Assembly: GCF_905171775.1 (NCBI RefSeq)
Contig: NC_053501.1
Coordinates: forward strand, 14,781,089-14,845,088
Source: Rana temporaria
Lineage: Eukaryota > Chordata > Amphibia > Anura > Ranidae
DNA length: 64,000 bases
Direction: 5' to 3'
In this document: positions 35,801 to 41,917 of the stretch, piece after piece
How positions within the stretch are numbered: the first letter of the stretch is position 1
Layout of the letters: each line of letters begins with the position of its first letter
Made by a program: the position numbers and the translations under genes
Notes under the pieces: model-generated
What the model was told of the DNA's origin: nothing
What the model saw: only the letters and a program-made list of their open reading frames with translations
The model's database searches: none

Positions 35801-37178
35801 CTTTGTCGCAGAAGGTGATCTTTCTGGTAGCTATTACCTCTATCAGACGAGTGTCTGAACTGGCGGCCTTGTCTTGCAAGGCCCCCTACTTGGTCATCCA
35901 TCAGGATAAGGCGGTGCTGCGCCCGCAGCCCTCTTTTCTTCCGAAGGTCGTTCGGCCTTTTCACATTAACGAGGACATTGTTGTTCCATCATTATGTCCT
36001 CAGCCGAAGAACCCGAAGGAAGCCTCTTTACATTCTCTGGATGTGGTTCGGGCCCTTCGAGTTTACTTGTCGGCGACAGCTCCGTTCCGGAAGTCGGACT
36101 CGCTGTTCGTGTCTGTGTCCGGTCCCAGTATGGGCCTGGCAGTCTCGTCGGCCACCATTTCCAGGTGGATCCGACAGGTTGTGCTTCAGGCCTACGCCCT
36201 GAAGGGGCGGGCGCCTCCCTTTCGGGTCATGGCGCATTCGACCAGGGCGATCGGGGCCTCCTGGGCTTCCGACACCAAGCCTCTGTGTTACAGGTGTGGA
36301 AGGCAGCGACCTGGTCGTCGTTCCACACTTTTTCAAAGTTTTATAAGGTGGATGTGAGTGCATCTTCTGATGCCTCCTTCGGCCGCAGGGTGTTACAGGC
36401 GGCAGTTTAAGGTTGGAGTTCCTCCGTTGAGTAACTCCGGTTTTGTTTGGGGTGTAACCTGTTTTTGCTGTGTTATTTTCCCACCCCTCTAATTTTTTTG
36501 ACACTGCTTGGGGACGTCCCTAAGGTCAAAGGATGCTGTGTCCGTCTATGAACGAAAGAGAAAAAAGGATTTTTGTACTCACCGTAAAATCCATTTCTCT
36601 GAGTTCATAGACGGACACAGCACCCACCCCTCCTTTGTTTGTACTGCTTGTTACGAACTGAGGCTGCTGAAGCAGAGTGGGGGTTATGCCTGGGGGAGCC
36701 ACGCCCCCTGGGAGGAGCGGCATGAAGGAAAGTTTTTAACACCTTAAGTGCTGTAGAATTCTGCCTAAATCTCCTGGTAGGAAGAAGCATAACCCTAAGG
36801 TCAAAGGATGCTGTGTCCGTCTATGAACTCAGAGAAATGGATTTTATGGTGAGTACAAAAATCCTTTTTTTTGTATTTGGGGTTATCATTCTCAGGATAT
36901 TCACCAACAGAACTGTAAACTGCTCTACTGGAGTAGAAAGCTACAGGGACCACATTATGGTTCCCAGATTTTAATTGGTTGCCCACCTTCCAAATACACA
37001 CGGCATCCAGCCATACACCAGAGGGGACTTTACAGGTAATGACCTTTGTTTTATCTCCAGGGAAACTGCAGAGATATCGGACAATACAATCTTCATAACA
37101 CAGCAAGTTCCAGAACAATCTACATCAAGTGGGCTTTTGCCAGATATCTATGCGGCGAAATGTCACCCTGTGGCCTGA
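11108..37178 (+). CDS. BBOF1: BBOF1, basal body-orientation factor 1 (CCDC176), complete gene, 11 coding exons
   Basis: The joined exons give a 523-aa protein; the human protein is about 529 aa. BBOF1 is a coiled-coil protein of ciliary basal bodies and axonemes in multiciliated cells, required to maintain basal-body alignment. Exons: 11108-11145, 13299-13548, 17717-17782, 19431-19574, 19652-19732, 22936-23006, 25236-25380, 25998-26491, 29276-29380, 29459-29518, 37061-37178. All introns are GT-AG and all phases join. The sequence starts with a basic Lys-rich tail, then heptad-rich coiled coil through about residue 370, then the conserved YPKIRTF and LTWEQKEKVLRLLFAKMN blocks. Introns range from 77 bp (intron 4) to 7542 bp (intron 10). 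The neighbour, ALDH6A1, is convergent. Identification rests on recalled family similarity and is strong. Confidence 0.93.
11225..13235. repeat. CRE-containing minisatellite in BBOF1 intron 1
   Basis: Nearly 50 units of about 35-42 bp: TGACGTCACTGGTGGGAGCC, then a C run of variable length, then catatcgcgcg or catcatcgcgcg. About 30 units carry the perfect CRE palindrome TGACGTCA. Others carry CGACGTCA or CAACGTCA, mainly at 12050-12540 and 13130-13235. The first few units (11225-11420) carry TGACATCA and lack the cgcgcg block. The array fills nearly all of the 2.15-kb intron. Confidence 0.95.
13299..13548 (+). CDS. BBOF1: BBOF1 coding exon 2
   Basis: Residues 13-96. It follows acceptor ctacccacag and includes the conserved RAxAxxWEARL-like segment (KANAAIWEARLKMAELSRTQ) and FLKKQDLKKDEM at the end. 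The donor gtacca is followed directly by open reading frame into the intron minisatellite. Confidence 0.95.
13615..15178. repeat. Homogeneous 54-bp polypyrimidine minisatellite in BBOF1 intron 2
   Basis: About 28 nearly identical copies of a 54-bp unit (acctctgacctcatccccgc, then tggtccccctcttcttctcc, then tccctctgcctcaa). Only scattered single-base differences are seen, for example near 14484, 14553, 14579 and 14690, so the expansion is recent. The + strand is almost all pyrimidine. Each unit also holds TGACCT, a nuclear-receptor half-site complement. As 54 is divisible by 3, frames are open on both strands. Confidence 0.96.
15181..15861. mobile_element. GATTCAG-tipped MITE family, copy 4, left end missing
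   Basis: It begins inside the family sequence (gtatcctatttacgctacgcc) directly after the minisatellite and ends taaattctttctgaatctaa. The interior has ggcgcatgcgccgg near 15371, cgcaaacgacgtaaaa and gccacctagcggccagcg. Confidence 0.75.
15943..16005 (+). mobile_element. L2-like LINE 3' tail fragment
   Basis: The segment tgtaaagcgctacgcaaact, then gttggcgctatataaatcct, then gtataataataataa resembles the 3' tail of the LINE ending near 28500 (gtaaagcgctgtacaaactg). It is inserted in a Tc1 remnant. Confidence 0.65.
16051..16228. mobile_element. hAT-type MITE
   Basis: The tips cagtgtttctcacctccagt and its near-complement ctggagttgagaaacactg enclose 178 bp. The flanking octamers gtctaagg and gtctatga look like a diverged 8-bp target duplication. 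It interrupts a Tc1 remnant. Confidence 0.7.
16446..17557. mobile_element. GATTCAG-tipped MITE family, copy 5, left-truncated and interrupted
   Basis: Family blocks (ggccgctaggtggcgcttcc, ggcgcatgcgccg near 17314, tctttctgaatctaccc) surround a TTAA-flanked palindrome at 16649-17155. The left tip is missing where it meets the Tc1 fragment. Confidence 0.7.
16649..17155. mobile_element. TTAA-flanked near-perfect palindrome, 507 bp
   Basis: TTAA flanks both ends (16645-16648 and 17156-17159). The tips are aggggaggttcaccctaaaa and complement. The two arms, about 245 bp each, pair almost perfectly around a centre near 16890-16905. Interior blocks such as gggcgttcctaacatggtgg recur inverted. The unoccupied host site, TTAAGTATGGCCGTCG, is seen at 4259 and 30105. 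Confidence 0.85.
17717..17782 (+). CDS. BBOF1: BBOF1 coding exon 3
   Basis: Residues 97-118 (IEELQRQLSAERKQADEERQ then QL), pure coiled coil. Acceptor tcccataag, donor gtgagt, phase 0 at both ends. Confidence 0.9.
17924..18285. repeat. hAT-tip remnant followed by a 22-bp minisatellite
   Basis: It starts with aagtggtgactggtgctcaaaa, which resembles the complement of the right tip of the hAT element at 42595-43507. A tandem array of about a dozen units like tgcccatcaattgctgccac follows. The same kind of repeat (gcacagtggctgcgtttaat, opposite strand) lies inside the 42.6-kb hAT. Confidence 0.7.
18286..18790. repeat. 20-bp G-rich minisatellite in BBOF1 intron 3
   Basis: About 25 units of gacaatggctgcatgggggg with gga/gca and a/t variants. 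The G runs of six recur every 20 bp on the transcribed-sense strand. It continues directly from the 22-bp array. Confidence 0.93.
18815..18946. mobile_element. hAT-like terminal fragment with short internal repeats
   Basis: Repeats of gaaaaaaagtatcggtattc and ggtatcggcgactactt end at aaaaagtggtatcgggacaa then ccctag. This resembles the end of a hAT element with a TAGGGTTGTCCCGATA tip. The other end is not found. Confidence 0.5.
18947..19335 (-). pseudogene. Tc1/mariner transposase remnant
   Basis: The minus-strand frame 19332-18988 contains KKVLWSDETKIERFGLKAK and CLQFVRSHVGDTANMWK, matching the central catalytic part of Tc1 transposases (the WSDETK motif with its Asp). Both ends are missing, so it is inactive. 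Confidence 0.8.
19431..19574 (+). CDS. BBOF1: BBOF1 coding exon 4
   Basis: Residues 119-166 (IEAYKKQIASLEEKCSQKTQ onward, ending MEKELDE). Coiled coil. Acceptor cttttcacag, donor gtgata. Confidence 0.92.
19652..19732 (+). CDS. BBOF1: BBOF1 coding exon 5
   Basis: Residues 167-193 (IKGSLRRANQEHKESLAAIE then RRFFQDK). It is separated from exon 4 by a 77-bp intron. Donor gtgaga. Confidence 0.92.
20052..20275. repeat. AT-rich microsatellite block
   Basis: Several (TA)n runs are separated by TTTTT and aagaaaatgtaaataaata segments. The block is part of BBOF1 intron 5. Confidence 0.9.
20283..20997. other. Intron 5 sequence without a recognised gene
   Basis: There is a short inverted repeat at 20560-20600 (ggagaagtacagccaaagc / tggttgtacttctcc), probably a MITE tip. 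Otherwise I see no exon, RNA gene or repeat I can name. Confidence 0.4.
20998..21072. repeat. (TA)n and (CA)n microsatellite
   Basis: A run of about 28 TA dinucleotides is followed by a short CA run, inside BBOF1 intron 5. Confidence 0.9.
21388..22495. mobile_element. MITE with GGTGTTCTGCCGAGCTGG tip, copy 1, with internal insertion
   Basis: The left part (cggtgttctgccgagctggt, tgcgcaggcgcaat, cacgccgctttac) and the right part (gagcgccgtgtataagcagg, cctcctactgcgcatgcc, aaccagctcgacaagacacc) form a long inverted repeat. Between about 21718 and 22250 is unrelated sequence starting acagggatggactggccatt, probably another element. A twin lies at 49908-50795. Confidence 0.65.
22936..23006 (+). CDS. 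BBOF1: BBOF1 coding exon 6
   Basis: Residues 194-216 plus two bases (QRLEKEAEKKIVMLAEKAHN then EAI). Acceptor tttttctcag, donor gtaaga. Confidence 0.93.
23376..24108. mobile_element. GATTCAG-tipped MITE family, copy 6
   Basis: Complete copy with tips ggcctggattcacaaagcac and ctctctgtgaatccgggcc. The interior is more diverged than in other copies (gcgcatgctcagttcgttat instead of the full NRF1-like core). Confidence 0.75.
24214..24694. mobile_element. TTAA-flanked palindromic element, uninterrupted copy
   Basis: TTAA at 24210-24213 and 24695-24698; tips agtggaggttcacccgaaaa and ttcgggtgaactcccgct. The arms pair through gggcgttcctatttgattga and cttccgacggtcgcat. The centre reads gtgcgcaggcgccgtataga, the undisturbed equivalent of the site occupied by a hAT element in the copy at 42354-43781. 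Confidence 0.82.
24699..25200. repeat. Degenerate GT-rich tandem sequence
   Basis: Loosely repeated pieces such as gttgggtctcagtgtacagt occur here and, before the inserted elements, around 23215-23350. I read it as an old minisatellite in BBOF1 intron 6. Confidence 0.5.
25236..25380 (+). CDS. BBOF1: BBOF1 coding exon 7
   Basis: Residues 217-265 (QLDDAGRSVFKENVRLKEAI onward to LLQEK). Acceptor tctctcacag. The donor is AAG|gttctt, weak beyond the GT, but the next exon joins in phase at the family-conserved position. Confidence 0.88.
25540..25890. mobile_element. TTAA-type MITE, partial
   Basis: Inverted gaggctttctccctggtgtg segments and a right end ctttacaacccctttaa match the element at 62663-63151. 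The left tip is missing. Confidence 0.6.
25998..26491 (+). CDS. BBOF1: BBOF1 coding exon 8
   Basis: The largest exon, residues 266-429 plus two bases. It starts ETSEKLVQEKVLQVSHKNTQ and includes SKDREMNRVKKLAHNILQER, FFLEALEQVKQEI and the conserved EQYPKIRTFHNKEHSTNDV segment. Acceptor cttggcccag, donor gtaaca. Confidence 0.96.
26520..29185. repeat. Degenerate 55-60-bp minisatellite in BBOF1 intron 8, split by a LINE
   Basis: Units like ccatgatcctaatacaccca, then tcctccattatggtcccact, then acacccctcctactg occupy 26520-26940 and 28500-29185. The two halves are clearly the same array, separated by the LINE fragment. Confidence 0.85.
26940..28500 (+). pseudogene. L2/Rex1-like LINE reverse transcriptase fragment
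   Basis: Frames at 26937-27242, 27194-27538 and 27581-27790 together resemble a non-LTR reverse transcriptase: LLDLHQSGFRPQHSIET, VVPQGSVLESLLFSIYIS, a YAKD in place of the usual YADD catalytic box, and RVLGVILDSELS. Frameshifts and stops break it. The 3' tail (gattgtaagctctaacgagc, then agcgctgtacaaactgtc) ends near 28500. The 5' end is truncated. Confidence 0.8.
29276..29380 (+). CDS. BBOF1: BBOF1 coding exon 9
   Basis: Residues 430-464 plus two bases, including the strongly conserved DLTWEQKEKVLRLLFAKMN block. Acceptor cacatttag, donor gtacgt. Confidence 0.96.
29459..29518 (+). CDS. BBOF1: BBOF1 coding exon 10
   Basis: Residues 465-484 (KKGTGVKAVMFSGTRDPQP). A 78-bp intron precedes it. 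Acceptor cataccag, donor gtaaga. Sequence is poorly conserved here, but phases fit both sides. Confidence 0.8.
29551..30926. mobile_element. hAT-type element with nested MITE
   Basis: Tips cagggctgtctttaaggcag and attaaagacggccctg with the exact 8-bp duplication cagataac (29543-29550 and 30927-30934). It is non-coding. GATTCAG-type MITE copy 7 lies inside it. A related element is at 39723-41018. Confidence 0.85.
29769..30509. mobile_element. GATTCAG-tipped MITE family, copy 7
   Basis: Tips ggcccggattcttagtggag and gacgagaatctggcc. It carries the family blocks: ccgctaggtggcgcttccgt, gtatggccgtcgttcccgcg, acgttcacgtcgaaaccaat and ggcgcatgcgccgttcg (near 30264). Confidence 0.82.
31059..31231 (+). 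repeat. DIRS left inverted terminal repeat
   Basis: 173 bp starting gttcatagacggacacagca. By eye it is the complement of 36656-36828 without a clear mismatch. Confidence 0.9.
32325..33120 (+). pseudogene. DIRS gag-like ORF, broken
   Basis: An acidic N-terminal part (GDISDAESDASGSVMSEDAG) is followed by VFPCVPYLDNLLYKEWDTPQ, typical of DIRS ORF1 products. A run of about 24 A at 32776-32799 shifts the frame, and a second frame continues to about 33031 (RRVEAVARSLFSVVGSAVRP). Further stops follow. Confidence 0.7.
33482..34965 (+). pseudogene. DIRS reverse transcriptase / RNase H, broken
   Basis: 33482-34324 encodes the RT palm: RGFYSNLFVVPKKGGVRPIL, LDIMDAYLHVPV and GYLDDLLLRA with the catalytic DD. 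The frame then breaks near 34250. RNase H sequence (INILELRAIKLCLVRWSLEL, IQSDNATAVAYVNHQGG) resumes at 34619 and meets a TAA at 34937-34939 just before ADFLSR. The product cannot be made as one protein. Confidence 0.85.
34958..35518 (+). pseudogene. DIRS post-RNase H conserved domain, frameshifted
   Basis: EWSLHPEVFQILCQKWGTPD followed by VDLLASRLNRKVPRF is the block that follows RNase H in DIRS polyproteins, sometimes annotated as a methyltransferase-like domain. The frame shifts near 35165. An overlapping frame from 35202 continues ILIAPDWPRRSWYADLVRLV. Confidence 0.65.
35503..36410 (+). pseudogene. DIRS tyrosine recombinase, probably broken at the C-terminus
   Basis: 35503-36357 encodes a phage-integrase-like domain: TSIRRVSELAALSCKAPYLV (catalytic Arg I) and RVMAHSTRAIGASWAS (the HxxR box). 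A frame change near 36285 moves the end, containing ATWSSFHTFSKFY with the expected Tyr region, into the frame ending at 36410. It would catalyse circle integration in an active relative. Confidence 0.82.
36505..36625 (+). repeat. DIRS internal complementary region
   Basis: It contains ggtcaaaggatgctgtgtcc, gaacgaaagagaaaaaagga and aaatccatttctctgagttc. Read on the other strand, this is the right outer end of the element joined to the left outer end, as expected for the template used to close the circular intermediate. Confidence 0.85.
36656..36828 (-). repeat. DIRS right inverted terminal repeat
   Basis: Complement of 31059-31231, ending gtgtccgtctatgaac. Confidence 0.9.
37061..37178 (+). 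CDS. BBOF1: BBOF1 coding exon 11 (last)
   Basis: Residues 485-523 (ETAEISDNTIFITQQVPEQS onward, ending AAKCHPVA) and TGA at 37176-37178. The IFITQQ motif matches the C-terminus known from mammals. Acceptor tttatctccag. Confidence 0.9.
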
Positions 37179-37258
37179 GGATCAGCATCATGTACATATC
37201 CTCTCCCTTCCTTCCGGAGAATCAGTGTTTCCCACATTGTGAAAAGGAATCATGATGT

Positions 37259-37264
37259 AATAAA
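37259..37264 (+). terminator. BBOF1: BBOF1 polyadenylation signal
   Basis: AATAAA 81 bp after the BBOF1 stop codon, the first good signal downstream. A T-rich stretch follows at 37290-37303. Confidence 0.7.
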
Positions 37265-37304
37265 TCTATAAGAAGAGCCATGTTCCCTGTGTTTTTTTTT
37301 TTTT

Positions 37305-38272
37305 CCACTTAAGGACCGGACCAATATGCTGCTAAATGACCCAAGGGGTTTTTACAATTCGGCACTGCGTCGCTTTAACAGACAATTGCGCAGTCGTGCG
37401 ACGTGGCTCCCAAACAAAATTGGCGTCCTTTTTTTCCCACAAATAGAGCTTTCTTTTGGTGGTATTTGATCACCTCTGCGGTTTTTATTTTTTGCGCTAT
37501 AAACAAAAATAGAGCGACAATTTTGAAAAAAATGCAATATTTTTTACTTTTTGCTATAATAAATATCCCCCAAAAACATATATAAAAAAAAAGAATTTTC
37601 CTCAGTTTAGGCCGATACGTATACTTCTACCTATTTTTGGTAAAAAAAAAATAAATTGCAATAATCGTTTATCGGTTGGTTTGCGCAAAATTTATAGCGT
37701 TTACAAAATAGGGGATAGTTTTATTGCATTTTTATTATTTTTACTACTAATGGCGGCGATCAGCGTTTTTTTTCGTGACTGCGACATTATGGCGGACACA
37801 TCGGACAAATTTGACACATTTTTGGGACCATTGCCATTGTCACAGCAAAAAATGCATTTAAATTGCATTGTTTATTGTGAAAATGACAGTTGCAGTTTGG
37901 GAGTTAACCACAGGGGGCGCTGTAGGATTTAGTGTTCACCTAGTGTGCGTTTACAACTGTAGGGGGGGTGTGGCTGTAGGACTGACGTCATCGATCGAGT
38001 CTCCCTATAAAAGGGATGACTCGATCGATACGCCGCCACAGTGAAGCACGGGGAAGCCATGTTTACATACAGCTCTCCCCGTTCTTCAGCTCCGGGGAGC
38101 GGCTATAAACAAATAGCCGCGCCGTCGTCCCGGATCGCTCCCTGAGGGAATCCGACTGCCGCATGTAGCGGGGGGGGGGGGGGTCCGTATCGGCCGGTAC
38201 GCCAATGTGCCTGTACGTGGCATTCTGCCGACGTAAATGTACATGCGGCAGTCGGGAAGCGGTTAATATATC
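37305..38272. mobile_element. TTAA-target element, CCACTT-tip family
   Basis: Left tip ccacttaaggaccggacc, right tip gtcgggaagcgg followed by TTAA (38273-38276). The left TTAA is lost in a T run. Interior blocks gtcgtgcgacgtggctccca, gcgctataaacaaaaataga and cagtttaggccgatacgtat are shared with the copies at 7.3, 40.1 and 46.8 kb. It is non-coding. Confidence 0.75.
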
Positions 38273-38276
38273 GTTA

Positions 38277-39714
38277 CACTAATGCTGGCCATATGGAAAA
38301 TGCAGACATTTCATTCGTTTTTTGGCCAGTTATTGGGCACAAATCAGTAGGGGATTTTTGAGCCCAAAAAAAACAAACAAAAGACAAGTTTGGAAATTTT
38401 CTGCCGAACGAATGATAAATTGAAAGGTTAATGTTTTTCCCGTCCAAACTGTTTGCGCTAGGTATATGTGAAAAAAATTGATTTATGTCTGCTGAACAAT
38501 TTATCGGTCATTGCACGATGGCGCCATCGTTTGCTCTCATGGACGGATGTTTGATTTTTCGTATAGTGGCTTTCTTGTAACATGCCGAGTCTTGTGGCTG
38601 ATCTGGCACACCCACTTTCAGACATGCTAATCAGTAAAGAACCTAAAACTGCCAACAATTTCTGAACAGGACCTGCTACAGTTCATACTTATGCCAATAA
38701 TATTAAAAAGATAAATTCACTTTTTTTAAATAAAAAATAAAAAAGGAAAAAGGCAGGAAGAAACGCACATTTCTTTGCAGGGAAAAAAAAGTGCATTTAA
38801 TATTTTCTTCCAAAAAGGAGTCAGCAGAGCATTACACCCGAGATTGCGGGTGCAATCTCAGGCTCCTGCAGACACTCAGCATTGCGGTTTGCCTGTAGGG
38901 GCAGACAGTTACCCGAGAGCAGGAATATAAATGGACTATGCAAATGTTCACGAGCACCCTCACAGCTCATTGAGAACTACAAGCTTGATGGTACCAGTAG
39001 GCGTTCACTCCCAGGAAACTCTGAATGACAGGGTTGGGGCGTTAGGTTAACCCTTGAAGAATAAGGCTAGGACTCAGGATTTGGAATAGGAACCTCCCAA
39101 GAGGTCAGAAGGCAGGTTCCCAGAGGTCATTGATCACGAGGCGTGGCTGACACACCCCCAAAGTGTACCACCTACCCCAACCAAGTCGGGGAATGAAAAG
39201 GCGGGGAAAGCGCTTGGCACGAGCCGTTTTTCAAATTGTGACAGCAGGTGCAGGGAAAGGATCCCCCGCCCGCTGTCACGGAGGAGGTTGGGGTGTGTTG
39301 ACAGGCTGCAGATGCTGGAACATGTTACACCCAAAATATTTTTTCAATAAAACAGATGCAACATGTTCCAAAAAGGTGAACTTATATTTTGAAGAGTAAG
39401 TCTTACTATTTTTAATTGTACCTACAGGCAAGTCTTTAATAAGGCTTACCTGTAGGTACTGTGAATATCTCTAAAACTTTCAGTTTAGGAGATATTCAGA
39501 GTTCATGCAGCCGATGACACCCATGCTGTTAAAGGCAGCTCCAGGAGTGATGTCATAGCGCTCCAGCCACTCGCAGCAACAGAGCCCACGAACTCGGAAG
39601 AAACTCCTGGGAATATGTCAGCCGTCTAGGCTATTTGCAGGCACCGCTGGGGGGGAGGGATTTCATTCTAAAGGCAAGTATTTCATAATGAGAGCTAGTA
39701 TGCGATGCACACAA
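38277..39714. other. Intergenic sequence between BBOF1 and ALDH6A1
   Basis: No exon, RNA gene or complete repeat is recognised. A short inverted repeat cttacctgtaggta/tacctacaggcaag lies near 39419-39460. Confidence 0.45.
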
Positions 39715-39884
39715 GCTCCCTACAGGGCTGTCTTAAAGCATGGGCACTGCCCAGGGGCCCAAGGTGCATCAGGGGGCCCCATGATAATCTTGAATTACAT
39801 CATACTTGCCAACTGTCCAGGACAGAAACGCTTTTTACCAAGTTGTCCCAGGATGGCCGGGATAATACTATACTATAACACACA

Positions 39885-39887
<3 letters not shown>

Positions 39888-39962
<75 letters not shown>
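39888..39962. repeat. (TA)n microsatellite
   Basis: About 36 TA dinucleotides inside the hAT-type element. Confidence 0.95.
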
Positions 39963-39965
<3 letters not shown>

Positions 39966-40080
39966 TATATATAAAAATTAACTATTCATACTTTAATTCT
40001 TGAGAGTAGGTGCGTAAATTGGGGCAGGCTGGTAGGGGTCCCAGTGCATTACTTGCCCAGGGGCCCATGATGCTATTTAC

Positions 40081-41004
40081 CCCTTAAGGACCGCCTCCTG
40101 CACATATACATCGGCAGAATGGCACAAGCACATACAGGTACGTCCTCTTTAAGTGCCCAGCCGTGGGTCGCAAGCGCGCGCCCGTGACCCGGTCCGAAGC
40201 TCCATGACCCGGAGCTGAAGAACGGGGAGAGCTGTGTGTAAACACAGCTTCCCCGTTCTTCACTGTGGCGCCGTCATTGATCGTGTGTTCCCTTATATAG
40301 GGAAACACAATCAATGACTTCACACCTACAGCCCCACCCCCCTACAGTTAGAAACACATATGAGGTCACATATAACCCTTTCAGCGCCCCCTTGTGGTTA
40401 ACTCCCAAACTGCAATTGTCATTTTCACAGTAAACAATGCATTTTTATAGCATTTTTTTGCTGTGAAAATGACAATGGTCCCAGAAATGTGTCAAAATTG
40501 TCCGAAGTGTCCGCCGTAATGTCGCAGTCACCAAAAAAAAAAAAAAAAAAAAAAAAAAAACTGATCGCCGCCATTAGTAGTAAAAAAAAAAATTAATAAA
40601 AATGCAATAAAACTATGCCCTATTTTGTAGACGCTATAAATTTTGCGCAAACCAACCGCTAAACGCTTATTGCAATTTTTTTAACCAAAAATAGGTAGAA
40701 GAATACGGATCTGCCTAAACTGAGGAAAACTTTTTTTTATATACATTTTTGGGGGATATTTATTATAGCAAAAAGTAAAACAATATTGCATTTTTTTTCA
40801 AAATTGTCGCTCTATTTTTGTTTATAGCGCAGAGGTGCTCAAATATCACCAAAAGAAAGCTCTATTTGTGGGAAAAAAAAGGACGACAATTTTGTTTGGG
40901 AGCCACGTCGCACGACCGCGCAATTGTCAGTTAAAGCGACGCAGTGCCGAATCGCAAAAACTGGCCGGGTCCTTTAGCTGCCTAAAGGTCCGGGTCTTAA
41001 GTGG
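40081..41004. mobile_element. TTAA-target element nested in a hAT-type element
   Basis: Right flank TTAA (41005-41008), left flank TTAC (a mutated TTAA). Tips are cccttaaggacc and gggtcttaagtgg. The interior is in the same family as 37305-38272, in reverse orientation, with a run of 28 A at 40534-40560. Confidence 0.75.
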
Positions 41005-41038
41005 TTAAGACGTCCCTGGCTCCCTCTGCTTTTGTCTT

Positions 41039-41451
41039 AGGCCCCGTACACACGAGAGGATCGATCCGCTGTAATTGATCCGCGGATCGGTTTCAGCGGA
41101 TAGATCCGCTGGTGTGTACGATCCAGCGGATATTTATCCGCGGATATATTTCGGGCCGACCGATTTCCAGCGGATAAAAATTTCCTAACATGCTAAGAAA
41201 TCTATCCGCTGGAATCGGCTCCAGCGGATCGATCCGGTGGTCTGTACAGACTCACCGGATCGATCCGTCCGAACCCATCCCTCGCATGCGTCGTAATGAT
41301 TCGACGCATGCGTGGAATTCCTTATATCACCACGTCGCCGCGGCGACGCGTCACGGCGGACGGAATTCCGCGGGGATTTTGATCTCCTGGTTAGTACAAC
41401 CAGGAGATCAAAATCCACCAGAGGATCCTCTCGTGTGTACTAGGCATTACA
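41039..41451. mobile_element. Palindromic MITE with gtacacacga tips
   Basis: Tips ggccccgtacacacgagagg and cctctcgtgtgtactaggc, with long pairing arms rich in gatccgctgg. Related tip sequences occur at 44023-44440 and 50903-51577. Confidence 0.75.
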
Positions 41452-41603
41452 GGGGTTACAACTTCTTTAAGTGGATATAACCTGAATTGTGGAGGTTTGC
41501 CAATGATTTAGTCTAAACTGAAGCAGGTCTCCTTGAAGTACCCCAAAAACCAAATAGTCTATAGTCTAGAATTCTGGACATATCAAGAATTGAACTGTTA
41601 GCT

Positions 41604-41609
41604 TTTATT
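41604..41609 (-). terminator. ALDH6A1: ALDH6A1 polyadenylation signal
   Basis: TTTATT on the + strand reads AATAAA on the minus strand, about 200 bp past the ALDH6A1 stop codon. Confidence 0.6.
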
Positions 41610-41809
41610 TGGTGTATATTAATACAGTAGTGTAGAAAATAAAAAAATGACATTCTTTTTAGTCAGTTATTGTCCATCACGAGTGTTCAGTCATATGGAG
41701 TGGATACGCTGGGCGCCCCCATGAGATCCATCGGTAGTATGGACCTCCCTAGAGGCCTCTGCAGAGCCCCTGTCACTCCAGCGTACAGAAAAATCACAAT
41801 TCAGCAACT

Positions 41810-41917
41810 TTATGAACGACCCATTGTTGGCATCACCACAGCAGGGCTGGTTACTGTAGCATCTTCTTCCTTCCACTGTGAGGTGACAGTTTTAAGTTGG
41901 GTGTAGAAAAGAATCCC
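41810..41917 (-). CDS. ALDH6A1: ALDH6A1 coding exon 12 (last)
   Basis: Residues 489-523 and TAA (41812-41810): FYTQLKTVTSQWKEEDATVT, then SPAVVMPTMGRS. The protein has one extra Ser after the usual terminal MGR. Acceptor ctctttag. Confidence 0.95.
   Translation of the reverse strand, partial: GILFYTQLKTVTSQWKEEDATVTSPAVVMPTMGRS

Larger units (their letters stand above)
31045..36870 (+). mobile_element. DIRS-type tyrosine-recombinase retrotransposon in BBOF1 intron 10
   Basis: A 5.8-kb element with inverted terminal repeats (31059-31231 and 36656-36828) and an internal complementary region (about 36505-36625) that contains the complements of both outer ends joined together, the DIRS hallmark. 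In order, the frames are a gag-like region, reverse transcriptase with YLDD, RNase H and a following conserved domain, then a tyrosine recombinase with SIRRVSEL and HSTRAIGASW. Coding is broken by stops and frame changes. It lies in sense orientation within the last intron of BBOF1. Confidence 0.92.
39723..41018. mobile_element. hAT-type element, relative of 29551-30926, interrupted
   Basis: Tips cagggctgtcttaaagc and taagacgtccctg; flanking octamers gctcccta (39715-39722) and gctccctc (41019-41026) are a 7-of-8 target duplication. A (TA)n run and a TTAA-target element lie inside. Confidence 0.75.
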
